From G965197675 sp965197675 (GTDB lineage Bacteria; Chloroflexota; Dehalococcoidia; Plut-88900), in the NCBI GenBank assembly GCA_965197675.1, contig OZ240221.1, positions 2,790,001 through 2,854,000 on the forward strand: 64,000 nt of DNA. The letters run 5' to 3'. Positions 17,034 through 25,908 of this stretch are shown here, one piece after another. Both the position numbers and the translations under genes were made by a program. The notes below the pieces were generated by a model. It was not told the DNA's origin. It saw only the letters and a list, made by a program, of their open reading frames with translations, and did not search any database. Position 1 is the stretch's first letter; each line of letters starts with the position of its first letter.

Positions 17034-19046
17034 TCAGGGCTGAACCTTGCCACGCTTGTTTGTCATGTAGTCCACCAACACGTGTTCTCCCAGCCTATCG
17101 GGGGTGGTGTAGAAGGCTCTGCCCCTGTTTATCTTGGTAAGCTGGTTGACAAAGTCCACCAGATAGTAGCTGGTTTCCAGCATGAAGACGTTTATGGTAA
17201 TGGAATCTCGTGTGCACCTCTTGACCTCTCGCAGAGTGGCCTGGATGGTCTCGATACTGGGAGGATACCAGAAGAAGGCCTGGCCTCCCTCTAGGTGAGC
17301 GGTGGGCTCGCCATCGGTTACCATGATGACCTGCTTGTTGTCGCACTTCCGCTTGGACAGTAGCTGGCGGGATAGCATCAGCGCATGATGCATGTTAGTG
17401 CCTGGTGTTTGACTTCTGCATCCCACCTCGGCGAGCACATCGCGTTTTATCTCGCGGGCATAGTCGGAGAAGCCCACTACATAGAGGTCATCCGTTGGAA
17501 ACTGGGTTGAGATGAGGCTGTGCAGGGCCAAGGCCACCTTTTTAGCCGCCAGGAAGGCTCCGCTGATGTCCATGGAGCGGCTTTGGTCCAACAACAGCAC
17601 CGTGGCGCTGCGGGTCATGTGCTCTGGTCGGTATATTTCCAGGTCCTCGGGCCTCAGCTCTACTGGGACTGTTGCTCCTGCTCGCTCCACTGCGTTAAGC
17701 AGAGTCTTGGGCAGGTGAACGGCAAAGGAGTCACCGAACTCGTAGGTCTTGGTCTCATCGGTGTTCTCCACGCCCAGCCCCCGAGTTCTGATCTCATGGG
17801 AGCCCTGCCTGTCTTTCTTCAAATGTTGGAATATATCCCTGAGCGCCCTTTGCCCTATCCGGCGCAGGCCCTTGGGAGACAGCTCCAGCCGGTTGCCCTT
17901 TCGCTGAACGTAACCTGCCTCCTCCAGGATCTTTGTCAGCTCTTTTAGGGCCTCTACATCCTGCCTGGCCTCATCACCCAGTACCTCCTGGAGCTTTTGA
18001 GTATCTATCCCATCCAGCCCCTTGCTATTTCTGACGTGCTCCAGCTGCCTCTCTAGCTCATCTATGCTCTGAAGCTTCTCCATCAGCTTCATGGCCTCGT
18101 CCCATGAGACCTGTTCCTCACCCTCGAAGGGATAGAGGCTGCGAAATTCCTCGGAGGGGAAAAGGCTTTCCAAATTCACAGATAGCTGGGCCAGCTCCTC
18201 CCGCAGGTCATCGTCGAAAACGTCGTAGTCAAGAAGGTCTTGCAGCGAGCGTCTCGCCTCCGGCGATAGGCTGTTCATGAGAGACTGCATCTGGCCTATC
18301 TGGCGTTGAAGTTGCTCTACGAAGTCCTCCAGGTTATCGGGAGCACCTGGAAAGAACTGGCCATATTGCTGCATGAACCATTGATAGTCGGGATCCAGCC
18401 CAAGACGCTGCTGTTCAAGCATATCATTCAAATCGGTGAGCATGTCCTTTATGGCTTCCAGTTGCTCCGGGGTGAGGGATTGTAGACTCTGCTTTAAATT
18501 TTGCGCATAAGGCTCTAACATCCGCTGTCGAAGCAGGTCCATCATCTCTTGGAACTCCTGGCGGGCTTCCTCGTCCACAAACTCGTAATCGCTTAGCTCC
18601 CTGATAGCGCCACCAAAGCTCTTGGGGAGATTGTCCAGGAACTCCTCCTTGCGGTCCAGCATGTCCTTCATCATTTTCATTAGGCGATTCTGATCTTCCC
18701 CTTCAGGAGCTTTTCGAGCTCCCTCTTCTCTCCGATTCTGAAGACCCTTCCTCTCCTTTTTTGTAATGTCGTCCAGCTTCTCCTTTAGGTCATCGAACGT
18801 CGAGTCAAGATCGTATTTACTCAACTGGTTTCTTCGTTCATTCCGCAGACGGTTCAACAGGTTACGTAACCCAACGAGACGGTTTCCCTCCCTGTTGGTC
18901 ATTCCTCTCTCCATCAAGCGGCGCAATGCCGTCTGTAGGTCTCCATAGCTCAGCACGTCTTTGGAGATCTCGTCCATCAGCTCCTCCGGAGCCAACTCGA
19001 AGGGTTGTTGGGTACCATCCCAGCTGGAATATTTGTAGCTTATCAA
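17034..19046 (-). CDS. VWA-domain protein (ChlD/CoxE-like, long coiled N-terminus)
   Basis: This 670-residue cytoplasmic protein carries a C-terminal von Willebrand A domain with the metal-dependent adhesion motif DQSRS near residue 485, and a TDGEPTAH motif near residue 585. The first 400 residues are charged and predicted to be helical (many E/R/L/Q heptads, for example QLQRQIGQMQSLMNSLSPEA). VWA proteins of this kind usually act with a MoxR/ChlI-type AAA+ ATPase in maturation of complexes. Such an ATPase is present at 25905-27332, about 7 kb away. The frame opens with TTG at 19046; no closer ATG is better. It is convergent with the Fe-S carrier gene. Confidence 0.85.
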   Translation of the reverse strand: MISYKYSSWDGTQQPFELAPEELMDEISKDVLSYGDLQTALRRLMERGMTNREGNRLVGLRNLLNRLRNERRNQLSKYDLDSTFDDLKEKLDDITKKERKGLQNRREEGARKAPEGEDQNRLMKMMKDMLDRKEEFLDNLPKSFGGAIRELSDYEFVDEEARQEFQEMMDLLRQRMLEPYAQNLKQSLQSLTPEQLEAIKDMLTDLNDMLEQQRLGLDPDYQWFMQQYGQFFPGAPDNLEDFVEQLQRQIGQMQSLMNSLSPEARRSLQDLLDYDVFDDDLREELAQLSVNLESLFPSEEFRSLYPFEGEEQVSWDEAMKLMEKLQSIDELERQLEHVRNSKGLDGIDTQKLQEVLGDEARQDVEALKELTKILEEAGYVQRKGNRLELSPKGLRRIGQRALRDIFQHLKKDRQGSHEIRTRGLGVENTDETKTYEFGDSFAVHLPKTLLNAVERAGATVPVELRPEDLEIYRPEHMTRSATVLLLDQSRSMDISGAFLAAKKVALALHSLISTQFPTDDLYVVGFSDYAREIKRDVLAEVGCRSQTPGTNMHHALMLSRQLLSKRKCDNKQVIMVTDGEPTAHLEGGQAFFWYPPSIETIQATLREVKRCTRDSITINVFMLETSYYLVDFVNQLTKINRGRAFYTTPDRLGEHVLVDYMTNKRGKVQP

Positions 19047-19259
19047 CCTATTTTCCCTCGTTTCTTTGGGAGGGGAATTTCCTGTCTACCCTAGTAAACA
19101 CAGAATCGGCGGTGTGGGTGCTTAATCAAAATGTATGAGGAACAAAGCACATTCCAGCCATCAGGATCATCATATCACGGACAACACGGCCAGGTGCCAT
19201 TATCCCACTACAAGATTTGCCTAGATTCTCCATCTAAATGGCTCTGTTCCAGAAGCCCT

Positions 19260-19372
19260 GTCAGAGGGAGTCCAGAGGGATGCATCCCCCTGACAGGGGA
19301 GGTTGGGGCGTATGCCCCCAAGAACCACTTACCTGGACGGGTTGGTGGGAAAGACCACGCTCGCTATTTAGT
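19260..19372 (+). repeat. Dispersed repeat, module C
   Basis: The 407-base gap 19047-19453 contains an isolated module C: 'gagtccagagggatgcatccccctgac' and a 'ggttggggcgtatgcccccaagaacc' middle, ending with 'gggttggtgggaaagaccacgctcgctat'. Elsewhere the gap shows no clear gene. It separates the divergent VWA and Lon-like genes. Confidence 0.75.
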
Positions 19373-19453
19373 CAGTTGAATTGACTACCTGTCGGAGATA
19401 CTATGTAACTTGCGAGGGAGTATCTAAGTGTCCCCTTTTCGGGGAGGGACTAT

Positions 19454-21892
19454 ATGAGCGGCAACAAGTTCCGAGTACCTGTAGAAAAGCTGAGATGGAG
19501 ATGCAATCCCGCATCATACAACTTCGAGTGCGCTGATGAACTGGTACCCTTGGAGGAGTTCATAGGCCAGGACAGGGCCACAAGATCCATCAACTTCGGG
19601 CTGGGGATGGAGAAAAGCGGGTATAACATTTTTGTCACCGGTCTAACGGGTACGGGAAAAGCCTCCGCCATCAAGGCCCATCTGGAGAAAATGGTTGCAT
19701 GGAAAGACGCGGCTGACAAAAATATTCGGGACTGGTGCTATATTCACAATTTTGTCGATACCGACAAACCTAGAGCCCTGAGCTTGCCTAAAGGGAAGGG
19801 CAAAGTTTTTGAAGGGGCACTGGAAAGACTGCTGCAAGACCTGAAGGATTCGGTATCTGAAGCCTTTTCCGGAGAAGGCTACGAAAACCAGAAAAAACAA
19901 GTTACTGAGCAGAGCCAGTCAAAGAGAGACCAGGTTATAAGGCAGCTAGAAGCTGAAGTAAATAAAGAGGGCTTTACCGTCCAACCTTCTCCCGTAGGGA
20001 TTATGTTGATCCCTCTCGTAGAAGGAAGACCCATAGCCCAGAGAGAGTACATGACCTTGCCCGAGGGGGAAAAGAAGGTTCTTGAGGAGAAACAAGGAAG
20101 CCTTTCCAAGCTGGTCAACGAGCGGTTGGAGCGGATTCAAGGCCTGGAAAAGGAGATAGGGGAAGAGCTCAAGGATTTAGACCAGAAGGTTGCCGAGTAC
20201 GCCACTAGTCAACCCTTCAACCGAATCGAGCAAGAATACAAAGAGTTTCCGGAGATTCTGAAGTTTTTAGAAGAGATAAAAGAGTATACGCTGAGTAGCA
20301 TAGACTTGTTCAGGCAGGTAGGGCCTCAAGCATCAGTGTCACAGGCCACCGCTCCGTCCGGGGCACAAATACCTGGAGCTCCAAGGCAGCGAGACCCATT
20401 TCTTCCCTTCCGGGTTAACGTGTTCGTGGACAACAAAGACACCGCTGGGCCTCCCATCATAATAGAATCCCACCCAACCTATCCCAACCTCTTCGGCAGG
20501 ATTGAGCGGCTCCCCGTATTCGGGGCCTACACTACCGACCACACCATGCTGAAGGCGGGTGCCCTCAGTCAGGCCAATGGGGGATATCTGGTGGTGGACG
20601 TACGAGAGCTGGTTATGAATCCAGGAGTTTGGGAGGGCCTCAAACGGGTAATCAAGACCAATGAAGTCCGTATAGAGGACCCTCATGAGCAGTTCGCCTT
20701 TTTAGTTCCACAGAGCCTAAAACCTCAACCCATACCTACCAATGTCAAGGTCATCGTGACCGGCGAACATATGACATACCAGTTGCTGGCCCAGTACGAC
20801 GAGGACCTTTGGGAGCTTTTCAAAGTCAAGGCCGATTTCGATTACCAGATAGAGAAGACTGGGGAAAACCTGGAGGCGTATGCCGCCTTTGTGCATGGTT
20901 GCTGCCAAAAGGAGAAGCTGCGCCCTTTCGATCCCTCAGCCATCGCCAAAGTCACTGAATACGGTTCCAGGCTTGTGTCAGACCAGGAGAAGCTTTCCTC
21001 CAGATTCGGGCTTATCAAAGACGTGATAATCGAGGCTTCCTACTGGGCAGAGCAAGACGGAAGTGAAAGGGTCTACGACGGACACGTAGATCAGGCTATA
21101 GAGGAGAAGGTATACCGCTCCAATCTGATAGACGAGAAGATCCGAGACCTGATCACTGAAGGAACCATAATGGTAGACGTGGATGGTGCTGTGGCAGGTC
21201 AGGTTAACGGTCTAGCTGTCTATGATATGGGCACTACATCCTTTGGCAAACCCTCCAGGATTACAGCCCAAACGTTCCTTGGACGAGACGGCGTAATAAA
21301 TATCGAGAGGGAGGCCAATCTCAGCGGCAGGACCCACGATAAAGGCGTCTTAATCCTCGGCGGATACCTGGGAGCCAAGTACGCCAAGGATAAACCCCTA
21401 TCCCTGAACGCCAGCCTCGCCTTCGAGCAGAGCTACGAAGGTGTCGACGGTGATAGCGCCTCTTCCACAGAGCTCTATGCCATCCTTTCAAGTCTTTCTG
21501 GATTGCTGATCAAGCAAGGCGTAGCTGTTACAGGTTCGGTGAATCAGCAGGGACAGGTCCAAGCCATCGGAGGCGTCAATCAGAAGATCGAAGGATTCTA
21601 CGATGTCTGCAAAGCCAAGGGGTTGACGGGAGAGCAGGGTGTTATCATCCCTCATCAGAATGTTAAAAACCTGATGCTGAGGGAGGAGGTCGTTCAGGCC
21701 GTGGAGGAGGGAAAGTTCCACGTTTACGCTGTGAAATCCATAGACGAGGGTATAGAGCTTCTAACCGGTGTGCCCGCCGGCGAGGAGCAGGCAGATGGGA
21801 CCTACCCAGAAGGTACGGTGAACTACCTGGTGAACATGCGCTTGCAGGAACAGGCTGAATCCATGAAAAGCTTCTCAGGACGCACCCATTAA
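19454..21892 (+). CDS. Lon-related ATP-dependent protease (LonB-like AAA+ serine protease)
   Basis: This 812-residue protein combines an AAA+ ATPase and a Lon-type serine protease domain. Walker A GLTGTGKAS lies near residue 62. The insert between ATPase subdomains (about residues 130-300) is long and coiled (EAEVNKEGFTV, QRLERIQGLEKEIGEEL). The C-terminal protease has the catalytic serine in GDSASSTE near residue 665 and the catalytic lysine in NQKIEGF near residue 708. This is the group often annotated as 'Lon protease family protein' without a LAN substrate-binding domain. The ATG at 19454 has GGGGAGGG upstream. It acts in the cytoplasm as a quality-control protease. Confidence 0.92.
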   Translation: MSGNKFRVPVEKLRWRCNPASYNFECADELVPLEEFIGQDRATRSINFGLGMEKSGYNIFVTGLTGTGKASAIKAHLEKMVAWKDAADKNIRDWCYIHNFVDTDKPRALSLPKGKGKVFEGALERLLQDLKDSVSEAFSGEGYENQKKQVTEQSQSKRDQVIRQLEAEVNKEGFTVQPSPVGIMLIPLVEGRPIAQREYMTLPEGEKKVLEEKQGSLSKLVNERLERIQGLEKEIGEELKDLDQKVAEYATSQPFNRIEQEYKEFPEILKFLEEIKEYTLSSIDLFRQVGPQASVSQATAPSGAQIPGAPRQRDPFLPFRVNVFVDNKDTAGPPIIIESHPTYPNLFGRIERLPVFGAYTTDHTMLKAGALSQANGGYLVVDVRELVMNPGVWEGLKRVIKTNEVRIEDPHEQFAFLVPQSLKPQPIPTNVKVIVTGEHMTYQLLAQYDEDLWELFKVKADFDYQIEKTGENLEAYAAFVHGCCQKEKLRPFDPSAIAKVTEYGSRLVSDQEKLSSRFGLIKDVIIEASYWAEQDGSERVYDGHVDQAIEEKVYRSNLIDEKIRDLITEGTIMVDVDGAVAGQVNGLAVYDMGTTSFGKPSRITAQTFLGRDGVINIEREANLSGRTHDKGVLILGGYLGAKYAKDKPLSLNASLAFEQSYEGVDGDSASSTELYAILSSLSGLLIKQGVAVTGSVNQQGQVQAIGGVNQKIEGFYDVCKAKGLTGEQGVIIPHQNVKNLMLREEVVQAVEEGKFHVYAVKSIDEGIELLTGVPAGEEQADGTYPEGTVNYLVNMRLQEQAESMKSFSGRTH

Positions 21893-21911
21893 CCCTGGGC
21901 ATTTCCCGTCT

Positions 21912-22847
21912 CTACTCATCTAGGTGAGATCTCATGTACTCTACGGTCTTGGTCAACCCATCGTTAAGTGAGACCTTTGGTGTCCAGCCAAGCTCGCGCT
22001 CGGCCCTGGACACGTCCAGGTAAATCTTGAACACCTCTCCCTTTTTGGGCGGCCCAAAGTGAGGGTCTCGTTGGTAGCCCGTTGCATTCTTAAGGCGGTC
22101 GAACATCTCATTGACTGGTGTCCCCACCCCACATCCGATGTTATAAACTCCGCCATCACCCGTTTCCAATGATCTGAGATTGGCCTTTGCCACGTCGTCC
22201 ACGTATACAAAATCTCGCTGCTGCTCCCCTGTACCGTTAACGGTCACCTTTTCCGCTCTGAGCATCTGGCTCGTAAAAATTGCTACAACCCCTGCCTCAC
22301 CATATGGATCCTGCCGGGGACCATAGACGTTCGCATAACGAAGAGTTGTGTATCTCATGCCAAACTCTTCTCCGTAGATAGGGAGATAGGTCTCTATCGC
22401 CAGCTTGGATACGCCGTAGGGAGATAAGGGCCTCACGGGATGGCTTTCATCACAAGGTAGAACTTCGGGATCGCCATAGATAGCCCCCCCGCTGGATACA
22501 TATATGAACTTCTCCACCTCGTTAGCTCGACACTGCTCCAAAAGGTGCAGCGAACCCATAACGTTTACGTCAGCGTCTTGCACCGGTTCGGCCAGTGACC
22601 TCTGAACACTGGCCTGGGCAGCGTGGTGTAGAACGTACCGGGGCCTTTCTTCTTGCAGCACTTGACCAAGTTTAGAGTCCCTCAGGTCAATCTCTATTAG
22701 CTTAACTTCAGGATTGACGTTCCGTAGTCCACCTGTAATCAAGCTATCTACAACTACTACTTCATAACCCTCGGAGACAAGCAGGTCTACGACGTGAGAG
22801 CCTATGAAACCTGCCCCTCCGGTTACCAATGCTTTGCTGGACACCAT
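21912..22847 (-). CDS. NAD-dependent epimerase/dehydratase (UDP-glucose 4-epimerase-like)
   Basis: This 311-residue protein is a short-chain dehydrogenase of the extended epimerase family that acts on nucleotide sugars. The NAD site is GGAGFIGSH near residue 10. The catalytic region shows VSSGGAIYG followed by SPYGVSKLAIETY (Tyr-x-x-x-Lys near residue 150). The FVYVDDVAKANL and ELGWTPKVSLNDGL segments are typical of GalE-like epimerases. The ATG at 22847 begins the NAD fold. It is convergent with the Lon-like gene (19 bases between stops). The exact sugar is not determined. Confidence 0.9.
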   Translation of the reverse strand: MVSSKALVTGGAGFIGSHVVDLLVSEGYEVVVVDSLITGGLRNVNPEVKLIEIDLRDSKLGQVLQEERPRYVLHHAAQASVQRSLAEPVQDADVNVMGSLHLLEQCRANEVEKFIYVSSGGAIYGDPEVLPCDESHPVRPLSPYGVSKLAIETYLPIYGEEFGMRYTTLRYANVYGPRQDPYGEAGVVAIFTSQMLRAEKVTVNGTGEQQRDFVYVDDVAKANLRSLETGDGGVYNIGCGVGTPVNEMFDRLKNATGYQRDPHFGPPKKGEVFKIYLDVSRAERELGWTPKVSLNDGLTKTVEYMRSHLDE

Positions 22848-22983
22848 GTCAAAACCGATATCTATTCATAGGTTAGGCAGCAGACCGATTATACCATCGC
22901 AAGGTGCAGGATAGGGGATCTCTACAAAAATCCCCCACTTATAGCCTAACTATCCTGCACACGGAGGACGCCTTGTCGTCAAT

Positions 22984-23260
22984 GGGGATTGCAAAGGGGC
23001 GGAGCCTCTTTGCTTGGGGGGTTGGGCCTGTCTACCGCCAGGTAGAGGCTGTGCCCCAAGAACCACTACCTGGGCGGGTGGAAAAGACCACTCTTGCTAT
23101 CCCTTGAACACCCGAGTCCTTGGTTCAACAGTCACGCCTCCGTGGTGATCGGCAACCCCTTCTAATAGCCTTACCAGCCCCCTCACCCTGGGTCTGTCTG
23201 TCTTCTGCCAGGCAGGCGCCAACCAGGTCTTCCCTATCACTTAGGCGGCGAATCTAGGGT
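22984..23260 (+). repeat. Module C variant (C2) plus module D
   Basis: The gap 22848-23336 contains a C variant (22984-23107) with 'gagcctctttgcttggggggttgggcctgtctaccgccaggtagaggctgtgcccc', followed by module D (about 23110-23260). A near-identical C2 copy lies on the minus strand at 27541-27665, so the two are inverted repeats with the MFS/YvcK/MoxR-like block between them. D resembles 9790-9870 and 10128-10160. Confidence 0.75.
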
Positions 23261-23336
23261 CTACGCCTACCTGGACTGGCTATGTGCCCAGAGTTATGAT
23301 GGAAACATTCATCTAGCCTTCCGACGAGATACATCT

Positions 23337-24536
23337 TTGGCTATAACCAGAAGAGAACGATTAACTTACTTCTGTGGTCTCCCGGCAGGACACGGCAGCG
23401 TCGATTGGATCAGCGCAGGACTGTTTCTCCTAGCGCCGGCCATAGCCTTTGGAGGAACGACGCTTAGTCCGTCCAAGATAGGACTGCTGTTTGCACTTCG
23501 GGCCATAGTAGCCAGCATCACCTATATCCCCTCCGGACTAATAGGCGACAGCCTCCGGCGGCAGGGACAGACGATGTTGGTCACCATCTGGTGGGTCGGA
23601 TTGACTACTCTGGCCGCCGCTTTCTCTCCCAACTACTGGGTACTTACCCTGCTACTTTCCATCAGCGGGGCCGGGGCAGCTTTCTGGCACCCTTTGGCTA
23701 TGAGTACGATGGTACTCCACATGCCAGAACGTCGAGGAATGGCCATGGCGGTGCATGGTGTTGGAGGTCTCATGGCAGAGGTGCTGGCACCTCTGCTGAT
23801 TGGTTTCCTACTGGCAGTGATGGACTGGCGAGAGACCCTAGCATTGAACGCGCTGATACCCATAGGAGCGGGTATCCTATTGATAGGACTGGTATCGGTC
23901 AACCGCACCAGCGTTGCATCCCGGGTCACCAAGGCAGACCTGCTAGAGCTGATGCGAGCTGTTCGCCAAGTACCTGCCATGGGAGTTTTGGCAGCTACCG
24001 CTCTCTACAATATGTGCTTCTTTGCCCTATTGACCATGACGCCGGTGTATCTAAAGGACGTAAGGGACTTTTCCTCGAAGGAGGCCGGAATAGCTTTCGC
24101 TGGATTGATGCTTGCGGGTGCTCTGGCTTCGCCTCTGATAGGCTCCATGTCCGATAGGCTGGGGCGCAAGCCGGTACTGCTGACCGGTCTCATGATAAGT
24201 GGAGCTTCCCTTTGGCTAATGACTATCGTTCCTGGCTCTGTTTCTCTGGTTGTAACCATGGTTATTGCTGGATTTTGGTTGTTCTCAATTCAACCAGTGC
24301 TGTGGGCAGCAGGGCTAGATGTATTTGGCCAGCGGGAGGCCACAGTAATAGGATTCCTATCCGTCATCGCCGAGGGAATCGGGTCTCTTGGCAGCCTATT
24401 GGCCGGGCTGATCGGTGAGGTCAGTCTCGAATGGGCCATAGTATTCTCCGCTCTTCTCGCCTTCTCGACGGCGGTAGTAACCAGTGTGCTCCACATAAGA
24501 AACCCCAGGAAATCCGCAGAGCCTTCGGGTGTCTAG
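23337..24536 (+). CDS. MFS exporter (FSR-like)
   Basis: This 399-residue, 12-helix transporter differs from the other MFS genes of the window. It lacks the DLDLSPSEQGWLGSS block and instead resembles the fosmidomycin-resistance-type exporter group: GHGSVDWISAGLFLLAPAIA in helix 1, and GSMSDRLGRKPVLLTGLMISG between helices 8 and 9. The frame begins with TTG at 23337; there is no good ribosome site, so the start is uncertain. It precedes yvcK by 150 bases on the same strand. Function is probably efflux of a small molecule. Confidence 0.85.
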   Translation: MAITRRERLTYFCGLPAGHGSVDWISAGLFLLAPAIAFGGTTLSPSKIGLLFALRAIVASITYIPSGLIGDSLRRQGQTMLVTIWWVGLTTLAAAFSPNYWVLTLLLSISGAGAAFWHPLAMSTMVLHMPERRGMAMAVHGVGGLMAEVLAPLLIGFLLAVMDWRETLALNALIPIGAGILLIGLVSVNRTSVASRVTKADLLELMRAVRQVPAMGVLAATALYNMCFFALLTMTPVYLKDVRDFSSKEAGIAFAGLMLAGALASPLIGSMSDRLGRKPVLLTGLMISGASLWLMTIVPGSVSLVVTMVIAGFWLFSIQPVLWAAGLDVFGQREATVIGFLSVIAEGIGSLGSLLAGLIGEVSLEWAIVFSALLAFSTAVVTSVLHIRNPRKSAEPSGV

Positions 24537-24686
24537 TCATAGATACTACCTGAGTCAGAACTAACCCAACGCTCAAATGGCTTGCGCGCACACCCATTAT
24601 CTCTTATCATTAGCCCATCTTCTTGGGAGACTGTTCAAATCATTTCTCCTTTCTAACCTATCCGGGCTTATCTAGAGCTCATAGCG

Positions 24687-25751
24687 GTGATTCAGATAGA
24701 GAGGCTAAGTAAAAGGAATCTATCCTTGTCCTCACCCAAAATTGTTGTCATAGGTGGAGGCACGGGAAACTACGTAGCTCTGCGTGGGCTAAAGAAACAC
24801 ACCCCAAATCTCACAGCCATTGTCGCCATGACAGATAGCGGAGGGAGTTCAGGGCGTCTAAGGACTGAGCTTGGGCAGCTCCCGCCCGGTGATGTTCGCC
24901 AGTGTCTGATAGCCCTGGCTCCTGACAACCACTCGGACCTCGTTCTACGCCAGCTTCTGGACTACCGATTCGACCGCGGAACGGGGCTGGAGGGTCATAG
25001 CTTTGGCAACCTCTTCCTGGCAGCACTGACCGAGATAGCTGGTAACACCGCAGAAGCCATAGTCGAAGCCGGGCGCATGCTGGAAATAAGAGGTGCCGTT
25101 CTTCCCGTAACCCTATCCAAGAGCGATTTGCATGCCAGACTCTTGGACGGCACAGATATAGTCGGCGAAGCGAGCATAGAGGTTCGCGAGGAGAAGCCAG
25201 ACATCGGCATCGACTATGTTTACCTGAACCCCAAGGCATATATCTACCCGCCAGTGGCAGCCGCTATTGAAGAAGCGGACGTGGTGGTACTGGGGCCCGG
25301 TGACCTCTACACCAGCGTCATACCCAACCTGCTGGTGGATGGGGTTAGCGATGCCATCTTAAACTCCTCGGCTCGGTTGGTTTACGTGTGCAACTTGATG
25401 ACCAGACCAGGTGAGTCGGATGGGTTTAAGTCGTCGGACTTCGTAAAGGAGATCCTGGAATACCTGGGGTCGGGGGCTCGGCTGGACAACCTGCTGCTGA
25501 ATACAACACCCTTCCCAGATAAGTTACTGGAACGATACAAACGTGCCGACTCCTACCCCGTCCAGTTGGATATAGATGAGTGCTCGCAACTGGTGTCTCA
25601 GATTGTTCAACAGCCCATGCTCGCCCCAGGGGCTTTACTGAGGCACGACTCCGACGCCTTAGCAGAGGCGATAATAGGGATGGCGATGCAGGTCAAGCCA
25701 CGCCCCACGTCCGCTTTTCAAGCTGCCCCTCCCGTCGGGGTCAAAGGCTAG
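24687..25751 (+). CDS. yvcK: YvcK/CofD-like protein (gluconeogenesis factor, UDP-GlcNAc-binding)
   Basis: This 354-residue cytoplasmic protein has the nucleotide-binding start KIVVIGGGTGNYVALRGLKK (near residue 18), then MTDSGGSSGRLRTELGQLPPGDVRQCLIAL, SFGNLFLAAL and VVLGPGDLYTSVIPNLLVDGV, the diagnostic blocks of YvcK. The family is needed for cell shape and growth on gluconeogenic carbon in Firmicutes. The frame opens with GTG at 24687, slightly upstream of the first core strand, and other starts are possible. The C-terminal end (PTSAFQAAPPVGVKG) is non-conserved. A tiny hydrophobic frame follows. Confidence 0.92.
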   Translation: MIQIERLSKRNLSLSSPKIVVIGGGTGNYVALRGLKKHTPNLTAIVAMTDSGGSSGRLRTELGQLPPGDVRQCLIALAPDNHSDLVLRQLLDYRFDRGTGLEGHSFGNLFLAALTEIAGNTAEAIVEAGRMLEIRGAVLPVTLSKSDLHARLLDGTDIVGEASIEVREEKPDIGIDYVYLNPKAYIYPPVAAAIEEADVVVLGPGDLYTSVIPNLLVDGVSDAILNSSARLVYVCNLMTRPGESDGFKSSDFVKEILEYLGSGARLDNLLLNTTPFPDKLLERYKRADSYPVQLDIDECSQLVSQIVQQPMLAPGALLRHDSDALAEAIIGMAMQVKPRPTSAFQAAPPVGVKG

Positions 25752-25788
25752 CTCAGGTAGACCCTACTCTTCCCCGCAATCAGATTAC

Positions 25789-25908
25789 TTGATAGTTAGG
25801 CTCTTTGGGTATTACAGATCGACGTCAGTAATCCTCATTCTCGTACTCAGCGCCATCTATTTCATGCTCCCAGACGATGCCAGAGGAGTCCTGGCTCCCC
25901 GGATCTAA
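25789..25908 (+). CDS. Possible small single-helix membrane protein
   Basis: A 39-residue frame from TTG 25789 to TAA 25908 encodes a hydrophobic peptide (about VILILVLSAIYFMLPDD in the middle), preceded by YYRS and ended by VLAPRI. It fills most of the gap between yvcK and the MoxR-like gene, and overlaps the latter's stop by four bases. No ribosome site is obvious. It may be a genuine small membrane protein or a chance frame. Confidence 0.3.
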   Translation: MIVRLFGYYRSTSVILILVLSAIYFMLPDDARGVLAPRI

